Shown piece by piece: positions 1 through 9,113 of a DNA stretch of 49,503 nt. The stretch spans positions 1 to 49,503 of the forward strand of contig JAHCJE010000006.1 of NCBI GenBank assembly GCA_026128865.1, written 5' to 3'. How positions within the stretch are numbered: position 1 is the stretch's first letter; each line of letters begins with the position of its first letter. The translations under genes and the position numbers were made by a program. Source of the DNA: Phycisphaeraceae bacterium. GTDB taxonomy: Bacteria; Planctomycetota; Phycisphaerae; Phycisphaerales; UBA1924. Below the pieces are notes generated by a model. It ran no database searches. It had not been told where the DNA came from and saw only the letters and a program-made list of their open reading frames with translations.

Positions 1-860
1 TTCGTCTCCGCCAGCGTCCGGCGCAGGAAGTCGGCGACGGCGCGTTGGGCCTCGCGCGTGACCATCAGGTCGTTGTGGTCGACGCCGTCGAGAATGGCGA
101 CGGTGACGGGCACGCCGGCGGCGCGGGCGGAGTCGGCGATGCGCTCAGCGTGGTAGACGGGAACGATCTCGTCGGCGGTGCCGTGGATGACGAGGAGGGG
201 GCGGTCGGCGAGAGCGGCGGCGGAGACTTCGGCGTCGAGGCCGTGGCGGACGAGGGCGCGGGCGAGGAGGCCCGTGTGGTCGGAGGCGACGCGCTGCCAG
301 CGCGAGAAGGCGGCTGCGGAGACGACGGCGCGAGGCTCGGGTCGCTCGGCGGCGAGGGCGAGAGCGACGACCGCGCCGAGACTATTGCCGTAGACCGCGA
401 CCCGGCTGGGATCGATCTCCGGCCTGGCGAGAAGCGTGTCGAGAGCCGCGTGGGCATCGGCGAGGAGTCGGCGTCGGCGGAGGGGGCCGGGGTCGGATCG
501 GCCGTAGGAGCGGTAATCGAAGAGGAGGACGGCGAATCCCTCCTGGGCGAGGAAGTCGCAGAAGACGAGGTGGTGCGAGACGTTGCCGGCGTTGCCGTGG
601 ACGTGGAGGACGGCGGGCGCGGGTGTGGCGTCTGGGGTGCGGCCTCGCGGGGGGATGAACCATCCGTGGAGGGTGAGGCCGTCGGCGGTGGTGAAGTTGA
701 CGTCCTGGACGCCGGGAGGCGTGGTGAAGGGGGAGCGGTCGGGATAGAAGAAGAGGCGCTCCATGCAGCCGGAGATGCCGACGCCGAGGGCGATGGCCGC
801 GAAGACGAGGAGGAGGCCGTTGCGGACGGCGGCGCGGCGTCGGCGGGGCGCCGGCGTCAT
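1..860 (-). CDS. alpha/beta hydrolase lipoprotein (3' end cut by window edge)
   Basis: The frame is open from an ATG at 860 to the left edge, about 286 codons, so the C-terminus is missing. The N-terminus has a basic stretch, a hydrophobic segment and a lipobox (ISGC, Cys at about residue 32), so it is probably a lipid-anchored envelope protein. The body reads as a serine hydrolase: an oxyanion-type HVHGNAGN strand, a GNSLG nucleophile elbow, an Asp in HGTADEIVP and a His in GVDHND. This matches the bem46/YqkD-like alpha/beta hydrolases; the substrate is unknown. The ATG overlaps the stop of the upstream ribonuclease Y gene by 4 bp (ATGA), so the two are probably translationally coupled. Coupling to rny is positional and says nothing about substrate. 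Confidence 0.85.
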   Translation of the reverse strand, partial: MTPAPRRRRAAVRNGLLLVFAAIALGVGISGCMERLFFYPDRSPFTTPPGVQDVNFTTADGLTLHGWFIPPRGRTPDATPAPAVLHVHGNAGNVSHHLVFCDFLAQEGFAVLLFDYRSYGRSDPGPLRRRRLLADAHAALDTLLARPEIDPSRVAVYGNSLGAVVALALAAERPEPRAVVSAAAFSRWQRVASDHTGLLARALVRHGLDAEVSAAALADRPLLVIHGTADEIVPVYHAERIADSARAAGVPVTVAILDGVDHNDLMVTREAQRAVADFLRRTLAET

Positions 861-2452
861 CTGGCGTACTCGATGGCCCTGGTCTCTCGGAGGACGGTGA
901 CCTTGATCTCACCTGGGAAGGTCATCTCCTCGCTGACGCGCTTGGCGATTTCGTGGGCGATGAGGAAGGCCTCGTCGTCGCTGATGCGGGCGGCGTCGAT
1001 CATGACGCGGACTTCGCGGCCGGCCTGGATGGCGTAGGCCTCGGTGACGCCCTTGTAGCCGAGGGCGATGTCCTGGAGATCGTTGAGGCGCTGGACGTAG
1101 CGCTCGAGGCTCTCGCGGCGTGCGCCCGGGCGAGCGCTGGAGACGGCGTCCGCGGCCATGACGATGGGGGTGTAGAAGGTGGTGGCGGGGATGTCGGCGT
1201 GGTGCCCGCCGATGGCATTGAGGACGGCCTCGTCCTTCTCGCCGTGCTGGCGGGCGAACTCCATGCCGATCTTGGGGTGCCCGCCCTCCATCTCGTGGTC
1301 CATGGCCTTGCCGATGTCGTGGAGGAACCCGCACCGGCGTGCGAGGCGGCCGTCGAGGCCGAGTTGCTCGGCGATGATCTGGCAGAGGAAGGCGACTTCG
1401 ACGGAGTGTCGGAGGACGTTCTGGCCGTAACTGGTGCGGTAGTGGAGGCGGCCCATGGCCTCGACGATCTTGGGATGAAGGCCGCGGAGGTTGACTTCGA
1501 GGGCGGTTTCGCGGCCGATCTTGACGATGCGTTCCTCGACCTCGGACTTGACCTTCTCGACGACTTCCTCGATGCGGGTGGGGTGCATTCGGCCGTCGGC
1601 GATGAGGCGTTCGAGCGACTCGACGGCGATTGCCTGACGAACCTTGTCGAAGCAGGAGACGACGATGACACCTGGGGTGTCGTCCACGATGATGTCCACG
1701 CCCGTGGCACGCTCGATGGCGCGGATGTTGCGTCCTTCGCGGCCGATGATGCGACCCTTCATGTCGTCGGAGGGGATCGCCACGGTGCGGACGGTGGAGT
1801 CGGAGGTGACCTCGTTGGCGTATCGCTGGATGGCGTTGAGGAGGATCTGGGTGGACTTGTTGCGGGCCTCCTCCTCGGCCTGCTCGGCGACCTTGCGGAC
1901 GACCTTGGCGACCTCGTGACGGGAGTCCTGCTCGACGCGTTCGAGCACCTGGCGTTTGGCCTCCTCGCGGCTGAGTCCTGAGACTTCGTGGAGTCGCTGG
2001 CGCTGTTCGTCGATGAGGCGCTCGATCTCCTTCTCGCGTTCCTCGGCGTTGCGTTCTCGCTCGCGGGCGGCGTCGACCTGACGGCTGAGTTGCTGCTCCT
2101 TGAGGGCGAGGGTCTCTTCCTTGCGGTCGAGGAGATCCTCGCGCTTGGCGAGGCGTCGCTCCGCATCGCGGGTCTCGACGCGGGCGGCCTCGGTCTCGGC
2201 GTCGAGTTTCTCCTTCCGGGCGAGGGCGTCGCGTTCGGCTTCGAGTCGGATCTTCTCGGCGGCGGTTTTCGCCTCCAGTTCGGCCCGCTCGCGGAGGGCC
2301 GCGGCCTCCTGCTTGGCGCGAGCCAAGGCTCCCGTGGCGAGGACACGGCATAGAACGAATCCGCCGGCAGCACCGGCCACAAAGGCAGCGATCGCCCAAA
2401 GCACGACCCCGGCCATGGAACTCTGCGCAAGCGTCGTCGTGACGTCGTGCAT
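857..2452 (-). CDS. rny: ribonuclease Y
   Basis: 531 aa from the chosen ATG, close to the usual 510-530 aa of RNase Y, a membrane-anchored endoribonuclease that starts mRNA decay. Domains in order: one N-terminal membrane helix (about residues 12-38), a long charged coiled coil (about 40-200), a KH RNA-binding domain with the GREGRN loop (237-242), and an HD domain with its metal-binding HD at 378-379. A frame extension of 64 residues upstream lacks any membrane-protein character, so the MHDV start is preferred. The stop overlaps the next gene (hydrolase lipoprotein) by 4 bp. The 542-bp region upstream is the only place for its promoter. Confidence 0.95.
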   Translation of the reverse strand: MHDVTTTLAQSSMAGVVLWAIAAFVAGAAGGFVLCRVLATGALARAKQEAAALRERAELEAKTAAEKIRLEAERDALARKEKLDAETEAARVETRDAERRLAKREDLLDRKEETLALKEQQLSRQVDAARERERNAEEREKEIERLIDEQRQRLHEVSGLSREEAKRQVLERVEQDSRHEVAKVVRKVAEQAEEEARNKSTQILLNAIQRYANEVTSDSTVRTVAIPSDDMKGRIIGREGRNIRAIERATGVDIIVDDTPGVIVVSCFDKVRQAIAVESLERLIADGRMHPTRIEEVVEKVKSEVEERIVKIGRETALEVNLRGLHPKIVEAMGRLHYRTSYGQNVLRHSVEVAFLCQIIAEQLGLDGRLARRCGFLHDIGKAMDHEMEGGHPKIGMEFARQHGEKDEAVLNAIGGHHADIPATTFYTPIVMAADAVSSARPGARRESLERYVQRLNDLQDIALGYKGVTEAYAIQAGREVRVMIDAARISDDEAFLIAHEIAKRVSEEMTFPGEIKVTVLRETRAIEYAR

Positions 2453-2527
2453 GGGCCACCTTCCTGACGACCCCGCTCGGGCGCGGTTCCGCGACGGGCG
2501 ACGGATGCGCCGCGTGCGTGGACGCCG

Positions 2528-2551
2528 CCGGAACCCCGCCGGGTTTTCCGG
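2528..2551. repeat. GC-rich inverted repeat in the rny leader
   Basis: CCGGAA at 2528-2533 pairs with TTCCGG at 2546-2551, and CCCG/CGGG inside extends the stem with a small asymmetry. It lies about 75 bp upstream of the rny start. It could be a leader hairpin of the rny transcript; there is no U-run to make it a classical terminator. Confidence 0.4.
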
Positions 2552-2868
2552 TGCGAGCGGAATCGTCAAGATGTCTGGAACGCCCCCACTGCCTTCAGTC
2601 CGCGGCCTCCGCCACGAGTGAGAAACAACGCGTGCGGCACTCACACAACCCGATCATCGCGCTGCACCCTCTGAATAGCATCCCCGGCGTCCTTCCGGCC
2701 CGGGCGACGGGGAACCGTCGCGCCAGAGCCGTTCTTGTCGATCGTCGCACCGCCCACCCCGTCGGTCGCGGGTCGGTCGGTTCTTTCATCCTCAAAGCGG
2801 CCGGCATCGTCCCGGCCTCAACCTGATCTTAGCAGGGCGGGGGTGTCCGGGTTTCCGGGCGGCCGGTG

Positions 2869-2883
2869 AATCCGCCGGATTCG
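2869..2883. promoter_or_regulatory. perfect palindrome upstream of the lipoprotein gene
   Basis: GAATCC-gcc-GGATTC is a perfect 6+3+6 inverted repeat about 112 bp upstream of the DUF4097-like gene start and about 40 bp upstream of its possible -10 box. The size and place suit a dimeric repressor or activator site. No binding protein can be named. Confidence 0.35.
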
Positions 2884-2924
2884 TTCCGAAACGGCCCGTG
2901 GACCGTCGCGGTCGGTCGGCCGAT

Positions 2925-2930
2925 AGACTC
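2925..2930 (+). promoter_or_regulatory. possible -10 box (TAGACT)
   Basis: TAGACT resembles a sigma-70 -10 hexamer, 65 bp before the DUF4097-like start. No good -35 hexamer sits 16-18 bp upstream. The same hexamer occurs upstream of lpxI at 46753-46758, but also inside genes, so this is weak. Confidence 0.25.
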
Positions 2931-2994
2931 GGTACCCGCTGGGACGGAGTCGAAGCCCGCTTCCCGCGATCAGACTGCGAACGAGAGAACCCCC

Positions 2995-3792
2995 ATGAAC
3001 CGACCCCCCCGTTTCGTCGCCCGCACGCTTCTGCTCGGCCTGGCGGCCGTTGTCGCTGTCACCGCGCTGGGCGGGTGCAAGGCCCCGAAGTCCAAGCGGA
3101 TCGCGATCGCCGGGCCGGCCGTGGCGGCTGGTGCTGCGGTCGGGCTGGACGTGCAGAACCAGAACGGCGGGGTCAAGGTGGTGGTCACCTCATGGCGGCC
3201 GGAGCCTGTGGTGGTCGCCCGGACGCGAACGGGCGGGCGAGTCGCCACCGAGGGCGAGAACGCGCAGGCGTGGATCGCGGCGGAGTCGGTGGACCAGGAC
3301 GGCCGGAGCGTGCTCCGCGTGCTGGCGTCGCCCGCGGAGGGGGGCGCTGGGGAGCCGGTGGACCTGGTGATCTTCGTGCCGCGTTGCGACGGCCTGACGG
3401 TGCGCAACGCGGGCGGACCGGTGGAGGTTATCGGGGTCGCGGGGGCGGTGGACGTGGAGAGCGGGGGCGCGGGGAGGCCCGGCGGGTGGATTCGGGTGCG
3501 ATCGGACCACCCGGTGGCCGCGCCGGTTCGGCTCATCACGGATGAGGGGACGATCGTGTGCGTGGTGACGCCGGATTCGGCGGGAAGGATCAGCATGAAC
3601 GCGCCGCACGGCTCGGCGAAGATCTTCGCGCCGGAGACGGTGCTGTTGGGGGCGCAGGTTTCGCAAACGGCGATCTCGGCGACGCTGAACGGCGGCTCGA
3701 ACGACATCGTGCTGCACACGGCGAGCGGGGATGCGCAGTTGATCGTGCGTGAGAGGCCCGAGAGTTACCTGACGCCGCGATTCAAGCCGTAG
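2995..3792 (+). CDS. DUF4097-like beta-strand-repeat lipoprotein
   Basis: 265 aa from ATG 2995. The frame continues upstream, but the chosen start directly precedes a signal peptide: basic MNRPPR, a hydrophobic stretch with LLLGLAAVVAV, then the lipobox LGGC. The mature part is a series of short strands with Gly/Asn turns, such as VQNQNGGVKVVV and TVRNAGGPVEVIG. This is the pattern of DUF4097 (adhesin-like parallel beta solenoid) proteins. The function of that family is not established; an envelope or stress role is only a guess. It is monocistronic and faces the convergent PilZ gene. Confidence 0.75.
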   Translation: MNRPPRFVARTLLLGLAAVVAVTALGGCKAPKSKRIAIAGPAVAAGAAVGLDVQNQNGGVKVVVTSWRPEPVVVARTRTGGRVATEGENAQAWIAAESVDQDGRSVLRVLASPAEGGAGEPVDLVIFVPRCDGLTVRNAGGPVEVIGVAGAVDVESGGAGRPGGWIRVRSDHPVAAPVRLITDEGTIVCVVTPDSAGRISMNAPHGSAKIFAPETVLLGAQVSQTAISATLNGGSNDIVLHTASGDAQLIVRERPESYLTPRFKP

Positions 3793-3805
3793 ACCGGGGG
3801 CCGTC

Positions 3806-3885
3806 GGACAGTGAACCTTGGACAGTTGAGCGCGGACATCAGCGGACGCGGCGTTCGGGCATGTCCACTGTCAACTGTTGTTCAC
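3806..3885. repeat. imperfect inverted repeat between convergent genes
   Basis: GTGAAC plus ACAGTTGA (3811-3829) pair with TCAACTGT plus GTTCAC (3871-3885), separated by about 40 nt. The left arm also holds GGACAGT twice, 14 bp apart, and the right arm a 7-bp periodic CACTGTCAACTGT pattern. It overlaps the PilZ stop. It could end transcription from both sides, but there is no T-run. Confidence 0.4.
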
Positions 3886-4733
3886 GCGGCGGCTCTGCGG
3901 GCGCCCGCGAGGATCGCGGCAACACAGCGGCCCACCTGTTCGACCACGAACTCCCGGTGCCCGGCGTTGAAGCCGAACTCGAAGGCGACGCCGGCGTGAA
4001 TGCAGCCCGTGCTGTCGGTGTGGCAGTGGGCGACGCGTCCGGTCATGGCGATAGGGGCGGGGACGTGAGGGCGCAGATCGACCCGCATCCAAAGGTAGTG
4101 AGAGAGGTGCAGCGTCTGCGCGTTTTCAGGCTCGACCAAGAGGCCGAGGCCGCCGCCCGAGACGTTCAGCAAGCGGGCCGTGAAGCCGGGTCCGACCTCG
4201 GGGAGGAGGATGTCCTCGGGTGTGAGGCCCCCATCCCCGGACGTCGCAGATGCAGACCGCAGGACATGGTCGCGGTTCGCAATCTCTGCCGGAGCGACGG
4301 TCATGGGGTCCATGAGCGGCCAGCACTCCAGACGCGGCAGAGACAACTCCGCCGTTGAGATACGGAAGAAACTGCGTCGCTGGCAGCGCTCGACTCTGGT
4401 GGGGAGCGCAAGCCTGAGACCGCCGCGGGGTTCGTCTCCGAGGGTCCGTGAGTGGAACATCCATCGGTTCTGCCCGATGGAGAACGCACCGATCAGGTCA
4501 AGGCCCGCATCCAGGCGGATGACACGACCCGCCGCTGCTGGCTGCTCGACGAGCATGTGGTCGTCGCGGATGTCCAGGAGCCGGACGCGCCAGACGAGGT
4601 CCGCGCCGCTCACGCCCCGCAGGGGGGAGTCTGCCGCGCCGCGAGCGAGGGTGACTTCGAGCGCGCCGCCTCGCTGGCGCACCTGCTCGATGCTGTCACG
4701 CCAGCGTTCGGTTCGAGACCTGTTGGGCGGCAC
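3882..4733 (-). CDS. PilZ-domain (YcgR-like) c-di-GMP-binding protein
   Basis: 283 aa from a GTG start preceded by GCGAGG six bases upstream. The N-terminal half resembles the YcgR-type flagellar-brake domain. The C-terminal half carries the two PilZ signatures that bind c-di-GMP: an arginine motif QRRSFFR (119-124) and NVSGGG (190-195, the [D/N]xSxxG motif). PilZ effectors change flagellar rotation or polysaccharide output when c-di-GMP rises. With an HD-GYP phosphodiesterase and a whole flagellar cluster nearby, a motor-brake role is plausible, but that is inference. About 94 bp separate it from the TgpA gene upstream, which lies on the same strand. Confidence 0.85.
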   Translation of the reverse strand: MPPNRSRTERWRDSIEQVRQRGGALEVTLARGAADSPLRGVSGADLVWRVRLLDIRDDHMLVEQPAAAGRVIRLDAGLDLIGAFSIGQNRWMFHSRTLGDEPRGGLRLALPTRVERCQRRSFFRISTAELSLPRLECWPLMDPMTVAPAEIANRDHVLRSASATSGDGGLTPEDILLPEVGPGFTARLLNVSGGGLGLLVEPENAQTLHLSHYLWMRVDLRPHVPAPIAMTGRVAHCHTDSTGCIHAGVAFEFGFNAGHREFVVEQVGRCVAAILAGARRAAA

Positions 4734-4826
4734 GGAAAACCTCGCTCAAGTCCGAGAGCCGGAAAGGGCATCGACCGCCCCGGCCCGCTGCTTGAGCGTG
4801 GTTGTCGAGTATCGAGCAGGCACCGG

Positions 4827-7091
4827 TCAGGAAGCGGGTGTCCCGGGACGAGAACCCGGATAACCTGCCTTGGACCCAGAGAGGATCGCCAGGCGGTCGC
4901 GAAGCCGCGCGAGATCTCTCTCTGCCCTTTCGATCTCGTCCGGCGTCAATCTCCTGCCTCCGAAGCGAGCGATGTAGAACGCGCGCGCGATGGCTTGCAG
5001 TCCCTCAGATAGCCCAAGGTCCACTCTCGCCAGTTCCCGAGCGTGCAACTCCGGCGGACGGTGGTCGGGCTTGCCCACCCCCGAGGCTCGGAGCAGGCCG
5101 AGAGCATCGGTGTAAAAAACGGCCTCCTGCACGCGTGCCCGCACATCTGGATCGTCGATCGTCGCACGATTTCGCGCTCGGAGCGCCCGCGCTGCCCGGA
5201 TTCGTCGGAAGATCGCGACCACCCCTAGCCCGCCAGCGAGAACGACTGACGAAGCGACGAGTGCGTTGCCCAGAACCACCCCCCACCACCTCCAGTCGGG
5301 AAGCTCGAAGTCTCCTGCAACGCCCGGAAACTCCCGCGCGGGAGCGTCGGCATCCGAGCGAACCCAGGAGAAGAGCGACGCACGCGCCGACCTGTCAAAT
5401 CCGACGAAGGAGTTGATCCACGCGTACTCGACCGCGTCGAGCGCCCGGGTCAGGCGCGCGAGCAGCCCGGGACGAGGCGCGTGAAGACGACGGAGATCGG
5501 CCGGGGCTGTCGGATCATGCACTCGCCAGTAGCCGGGACCTTCCTCAACCTCGACCCAGGCGTGTGCATTGCTCTCACGCACGATGTAGTGCCCGGTCGC
5601 CTGGCTGAACTCGACGGCGACATAGCCGGTGATGACGCGAGCGTCGATGCCCACACTCCGACACATCGCGGCCATGGCTGATGCGAAGTGCTCGCAGTGA
5701 CCCGCCCGAGACTCGTGCAGGAAGTAGTCGATCGGATCCCGTCCGGCCGGCGCCGGGGGCGAGTCGAGTGTGTAGGAGTAGCCGTTGCGGAGTTCGGTCC
5801 GCAACGCGACCGCCGCTTCGCGCATCCGGTCCAGCGGGCATAACCCCAACTCGTCCAGCGTGATACCCGCCTCGCGGAGAATCTCCTCCGCTCTCTCACG
5901 CACGCCCGCGACCGGGAACGACGGCCTGTCGAGCCGACGCCAGAACCTGCCGCGCGGTAGTCTCGGCTCGCCGCACTCGACCTCATAGCGGAACTTCCCG
6001 CCTTGTCCCTCACGCAAGATGACGCCCGTGAGTGGATTGTGCCGCTCCTGGCCCCCATCGAGGAAGGTCACTGTCAAGGGCCGCCAGACCGTGAACAGGT
6101 GGCTCTGGCCGGACGGCGCGTTGCGCAGCGTGATGCTGAGACGAAGTTCACGCTCTGCGCCACCCCCCCCCAGTTCCGAACGCGCACCCGCAGGGAGCGC
6201 CCCCCCCTGCTCCGGCTGTGTGCCCGCCTGCCCGCCGACGATCCACGCGCGGCCGGTGTAGGTGTCGAGCGCCGCCCCCCGCAGGTAATACACCTCTCCC
6301 TCGCCGCCGACTCTCACGCCGCGCTGCATGTCATGCACCGTCAAGTCCAAGACCGGGGTCTGCGATTCGGAGATGATCCCTCCCAGCCCGACGTCAACCG
6401 TGCTCGAGAAACCCGTGACTCGACCGACCCCCGCGTTGCCCCACCGGCCGAAGCGGTCCATGCCCAGTCCCCGCGGCATCAGCACGAACACCCCTGCGCT
6501 CAGGAGGAGCGTGCCGCATGTCACCACCGCGGTCAGTCGCCGAAGGTCGCGATGCCACCAGCGGCCGGCGACCAACGCGACGTCCGCGCCGTCGCCTCCG
6601 GCCTGCGCGCTCTGCCGTCGCAGATGCACGACCCGCTCGCGTGCCGCGGCGATCTGATGCCGCATCACCGCGGCCGCGAGGATCGGCATCATGACAAGGA
6701 GGAGCAGGCCCGTCGCCAGGCTGTTGCTCGTCAGCGCAGCACCGAACGCGAGAAAGACACTCAGCGAAAGGAGCTGAGCCTCGTCGCGTGGACCGCGCCG
6801 GTCCAGCATCTTGATCAGCAACACCCACAGCAAAAACCTGGCAAACTCGTCCACCCCGAGCGATCCCCCGAACGACAGACGGACCGCGTCCAGAATCGCC
6901 GCAAGTACCAGCACGTTCACCACCCAGCGGGGTGGCATCCTTCCTCCAGGCCCGCCCGTAATCCACGTTGTCAGGAGCACGCACACCCCGACGAACACGG
7001 CGCGCACGGCGTCCCCCGATGCAGTGCCCCAGGCCGCGATCGCGAGAAGCAATACCGCCACGTTCAGTGCGTACCCCGGTCGGCGGGTCAC
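4827..7091 (-). CDS. TgpA-type membrane transglutaminase (DUF3488/DUF4129)
   Basis: 754 aa from a GTG that overlaps the DUF58 stop by 4 bp (GTGA). An upstream extension of 31 residues is unlikely. Order: a block of about six hydrophobic helices (residues 8-210), a periplasmic linker, a transglutaminase-like domain with the full triad (Cys466 in GHCEHFA, His510 in NAHAWVEV, Asp526 in HDPTAP), one more membrane helix near 640, and a cytoplasmic DUF4129-like tail. This is the architecture of Pseudomonas TgpA. TgpA proteins often sit with DUF58 and MoxR-ATPase genes; the DUF58 gene is here, but no MoxR gene is. Substrate unknown. A run of nine G on the coding strand (6163-6171) encodes a Gly stretch near residue 307. 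Confidence 0.9.
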   Translation of the reverse strand: MTRRPGYALNVAVLLLAIAAWGTASGDAVRAVFVGVCVLLTTWITGGPGGRMPPRWVVNVLVLAAILDAVRLSFGGSLGVDEFARFLLWVLLIKMLDRRGPRDEAQLLSLSVFLAFGAALTSNSLATGLLLLVMMPILAAAVMRHQIAAARERVVHLRRQSAQAGGDGADVALVAGRWWHRDLRRLTAVVTCGTLLLSAGVFVLMPRGLGMDRFGRWGNAGVGRVTGFSSTVDVGLGGIISESQTPVLDLTVHDMQRGVRVGGEGEVYYLRGAALDTYTGRAWIVGGQAGTQPEQGGALPAGARSELGGGGAERELRLSITLRNAPSGQSHLFTVWRPLTVTFLDGGQERHNPLTGVILREGQGGKFRYEVECGEPRLPRGRFWRRLDRPSFPVAGVRERAEEILREAGITLDELGLCPLDRMREAAVALRTELRNGYSYTLDSPPAPAGRDPIDYFLHESRAGHCEHFASAMAAMCRSVGIDARVITGYVAVEFSQATGHYIVRESNAHAWVEVEEGPGYWRVHDPTAPADLRRLHAPRPGLLARLTRALDAVEYAWINSFVGFDRSARASLFSWVRSDADAPAREFPGVAGDFELPDWRWWGVVLGNALVASSVVLAGGLGVVAIFRRIRAARALRARNRATIDDPDVRARVQEAVFYTDALGLLRASGVGKPDHRPPELHARELARVDLGLSEGLQAIARAFYIARFGGRRLTPDEIERAERDLARLRDRLAILSGSKAGYPGSRPGTPAS

Positions 7092-8275
7092 GGCCGTGCC
7101 TCCGGCGACAGCGTCCCCGCCGCATGGAACGACCACACCCCCGGCGCATCTGCACTCAACCGAAGGGCGTCTCCCGGCGTCCATGTCCGCCTGTCTGCCC
7201 GCTCCGAGATGACGACGAAGGCGTCGAGCCGTCGTGGAGGAGGCACCCGCCCAGACTCCTGAGGACGTGTCGCTCTCGGCGCGTCGAACAAGGCAAGCTC
7301 GGTCAGGATCGCACGCAACGCTAACCGTCCTGACCTCGCGGCAAGGCGTGTGCCTTCCCCGATGGACAGGCCGACGGCATATCCCTCCTCGAACGCTGCC
7401 TTTGCGACGCCGGCGGCCAGACTCACCGCCTCCTCGCGCTGAGCGTCCATGCGATCACCAGCCGGACGTTCGTCCGGAATGTCGAGCACGACCCACAGGC
7501 GACGGGGAGCGGGGCGCGACGTCTGACGGACGACGAGCTGACCGGTCCGGGCAGAGGCCCGCCAAGCAATAAGTCGGTGGCTGTCACCAGGCGTGTATTC
7601 GCGCAGGCCGTAGAACTCCCCACCCAGCCCGGCTGAGCGGAGGGCCGCCGCGCTGCCGTCTCCCTGAGGACCGAGCATCCGCAACAAGCCGGAGCGGAGC
7701 GGGGCGAGGCGTGGATGGACGATCGCACCCTGCTCCTGCTCGAACGTCACGCTCTTGCGGGTCAGGCCGAAAGGGAACGTGCTCGACACCGTAATGCGTG
7801 AGAAGATCGCCTCACCTCGCCGCGTCGGCCGGACGACCGCTTCGGCATGCACGGTCTGGCGCGGCCCGACGTGGGCAACGAATGCCGCAGGCTGTGGCAT
7901 GTACGCGGTCCACGACGGCAGAGGGCGTCCTCGTCTTGCGTTCGGCGACTCCGTGATCGTCAATGCACATGCGGGGACGAACCGGTTGCGGTTGTGCACC
8001 CTGTACCGCACAACCAACGCTCCACCGACTGCGCTCTCCGGTATCGCCTCTCGCTCAACTTGCACGCCCATGAGCGCAGAACCGGAGACGAAGCCTGACA
8101 AGATCAGCCCGGCCACCGCAACACCGAAGAGCCAGAAAAGCAGGTTGTTCTGGCTATTGAGCGCGCCGACGGCAGTGAAGACAGCAACCGCGGCGTAGAT
8201 GACCCCCGGCAGGTGCAGGTGGTACCTGCGGCGCGCGATCCGCGGACGCCCGGCATCGTTGACGGGTGCGCTCAC
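7088..8275 (-). CDS. DUF58 domain protein
   Basis: About 395 aa with two N-terminal membrane helices (around GVIYAAVAVFTAVGAL and LLFWLFGVAVAGLILSGF), an immunoglobulin-like stretch, and the DUF58 signature GLREYTPGDSHRLIAW followed by a VWA-like Rossmann half. DUF58 proteins are membrane-bound partners of MoxR ATPases and TgpA transglutaminases. The GTG at 8275 is preferred because GAGG lies 8 nt before it and it clears the scpB stop. An ATG at 8308 would add 11 residues and overlap scpB by 23 bp, and cannot be excluded. The stop overlaps the TgpA start (GTGA), so the pair is probably coupled. Confidence 0.88.
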   Translation of the reverse strand: MSAPVNDAGRPRIARRRYHLHLPGVIYAAVAVFTAVGALNSQNNLLFWLFGVAVAGLILSGFVSGSALMGVQVEREAIPESAVGGALVVRYRVHNRNRFVPACALTITESPNARRGRPLPSWTAYMPQPAAFVAHVGPRQTVHAEAVVRPTRRGEAIFSRITVSSTFPFGLTRKSVTFEQEQGAIVHPRLAPLRSGLLRMLGPQGDGSAAALRSAGLGGEFYGLREYTPGDSHRLIAWRASARTGQLVVRQTSRPAPRRLWVVLDIPDERPAGDRMDAQREEAVSLAAGVAKAAFEEGYAVGLSIGEGTRLAARSGRLALRAILTELALFDAPRATRPQESGRVPPPRRLDAFVVISERADRRTWTPGDALRLSADAPGVWSFHAAGTLSPEARP

Positions 8276-8285
8276 GGCCGGCGCC

Positions 8286-8915
8286 TCAGTCCGCCCCACC
8301 GGAACCATCGAAGTTGAGTTCCGCCACGGTCGGAAGATCCTTGATCGAAGCGAGTCCGAAAGCGTCGAGGAACTGTCGGCTGGTGCCGTACAGCATCGGG
8401 CGCCCTAACTCCTCCGCCCTCCCGGTGATGGCGATGAGACGGCGTTCGAGGAGGGTGCGAAGGACTTCGCCGCACGCAACGCCGCGGATGGCCTCAACCT
8501 CGGCGCGGGTCACAGGCTGGCGGTAAGCGATGACCGCGAGTGTTTCGAGAGCGGCGCGGCTCAAGCGCGAGGATGCACGCGACCCGTGAAATCGGGAGAC
8601 GACGCCGGCATGCCGCGGCAGCGTCATCAATCGGTAACCCCCAGCGACCGACTCGATACGGAAGGCGCGACCGCTGCGTTCGTACTCCGCATTGAGCGCC
8701 TCGACGCCCGACCGGATGACCCCCTCGGAACGCAACGCCTCTCTCGCGCCTGCGCCATCGGGGACTACCCCCAACACCTCGGCAAGACGACTCGCCGGTA
8801 CGGGCCGATCCACGCTCAGCAGCACCGCTTCGAGGGGCGCGGTCAAGGCCTCGGCAACCTCGGCAGGCACAACGGTCGCGGGGTTCCCCGCCTCGTGTTC
8901 GACGGCTTTCGGCAT
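8286..8915 (-). CDS. scpB: segregation and condensation protein B
   Basis: 209 aa, the usual size. It shows the two winged-helix units typical of ScpB: EAVLLSVDRPVPASRLAEVL near the N-terminus and LSRAALETLAVIAYRQPVTRAEV in the second half, followed by the family's GRPMLYGTS ending. ScpB dimers bind the ScpA kleisin and regulate the SMC condensin during chromosome segregation. ScpA is not adjacent, which is less common. The gene is first in a scpB, DUF58, TgpA run and diverges from the response regulator gene; the 198 bp between them must hold both promoters. Confidence 0.93.
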   Translation of the reverse strand: MPKAVEHEAGNPATVVPAEVAEALTAPLEAVLLSVDRPVPASRLAEVLGVVPDGAGAREALRSEGVIRSGVEALNAEYERSGRAFRIESVAGGYRLMTLPRHAGVVSRFHGSRASSRLSRAALETLAVIAYRQPVTRAEVEAIRGVACGEVLRTLLERRLIAITGRAEELGRPMLYGTSRQFLDAFGLASIKDLPTVAELNFDGSGGAD

Positions 8916-9113
8916 CCCCCAATCGTATCACGTTGCCCCTCTCGCCGTCCGAGAATGTCGCAATCCCCCGATCCATCCACCCCGGAGTCGATGGCAGAGA
9001 ATGAGGGCTCAAGCCTCTCTCCCCCGCTGTCGATGCTGCCCGCGGCAAGACCGGCCGACCATCCAGCCCATGCCCCGCGCCGACCGGCCCGAGATCCCCA
9101 GGGACACACGACC

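Larger units (their letters stand above)
2453..2994. other. intergenic region between divergent genes
   Basis: 542 bp without a convincing gene between rny (minus) and the DUF4097-like lipoprotein gene (plus). Open frames here are short, arginine/proline-rich and look like nothing known. It must hold the promoters of both genes. It contains a GC-rich hairpin (2528-2551), a perfect palindrome (2869-2883) and a -10-like TAGACT (2925-2930), listed separately. No tRNA or riboswitch fold was recognised by eye. Confidence 0.6.

Noticed and set aside
2518..2826. 102-codon plus-strand frame in the rny upstream region
   Set aside because: Composition is random-like (Arg/Pro/Ser), no hydrophobic segment or motif, and it sits where divergent promoters must be.
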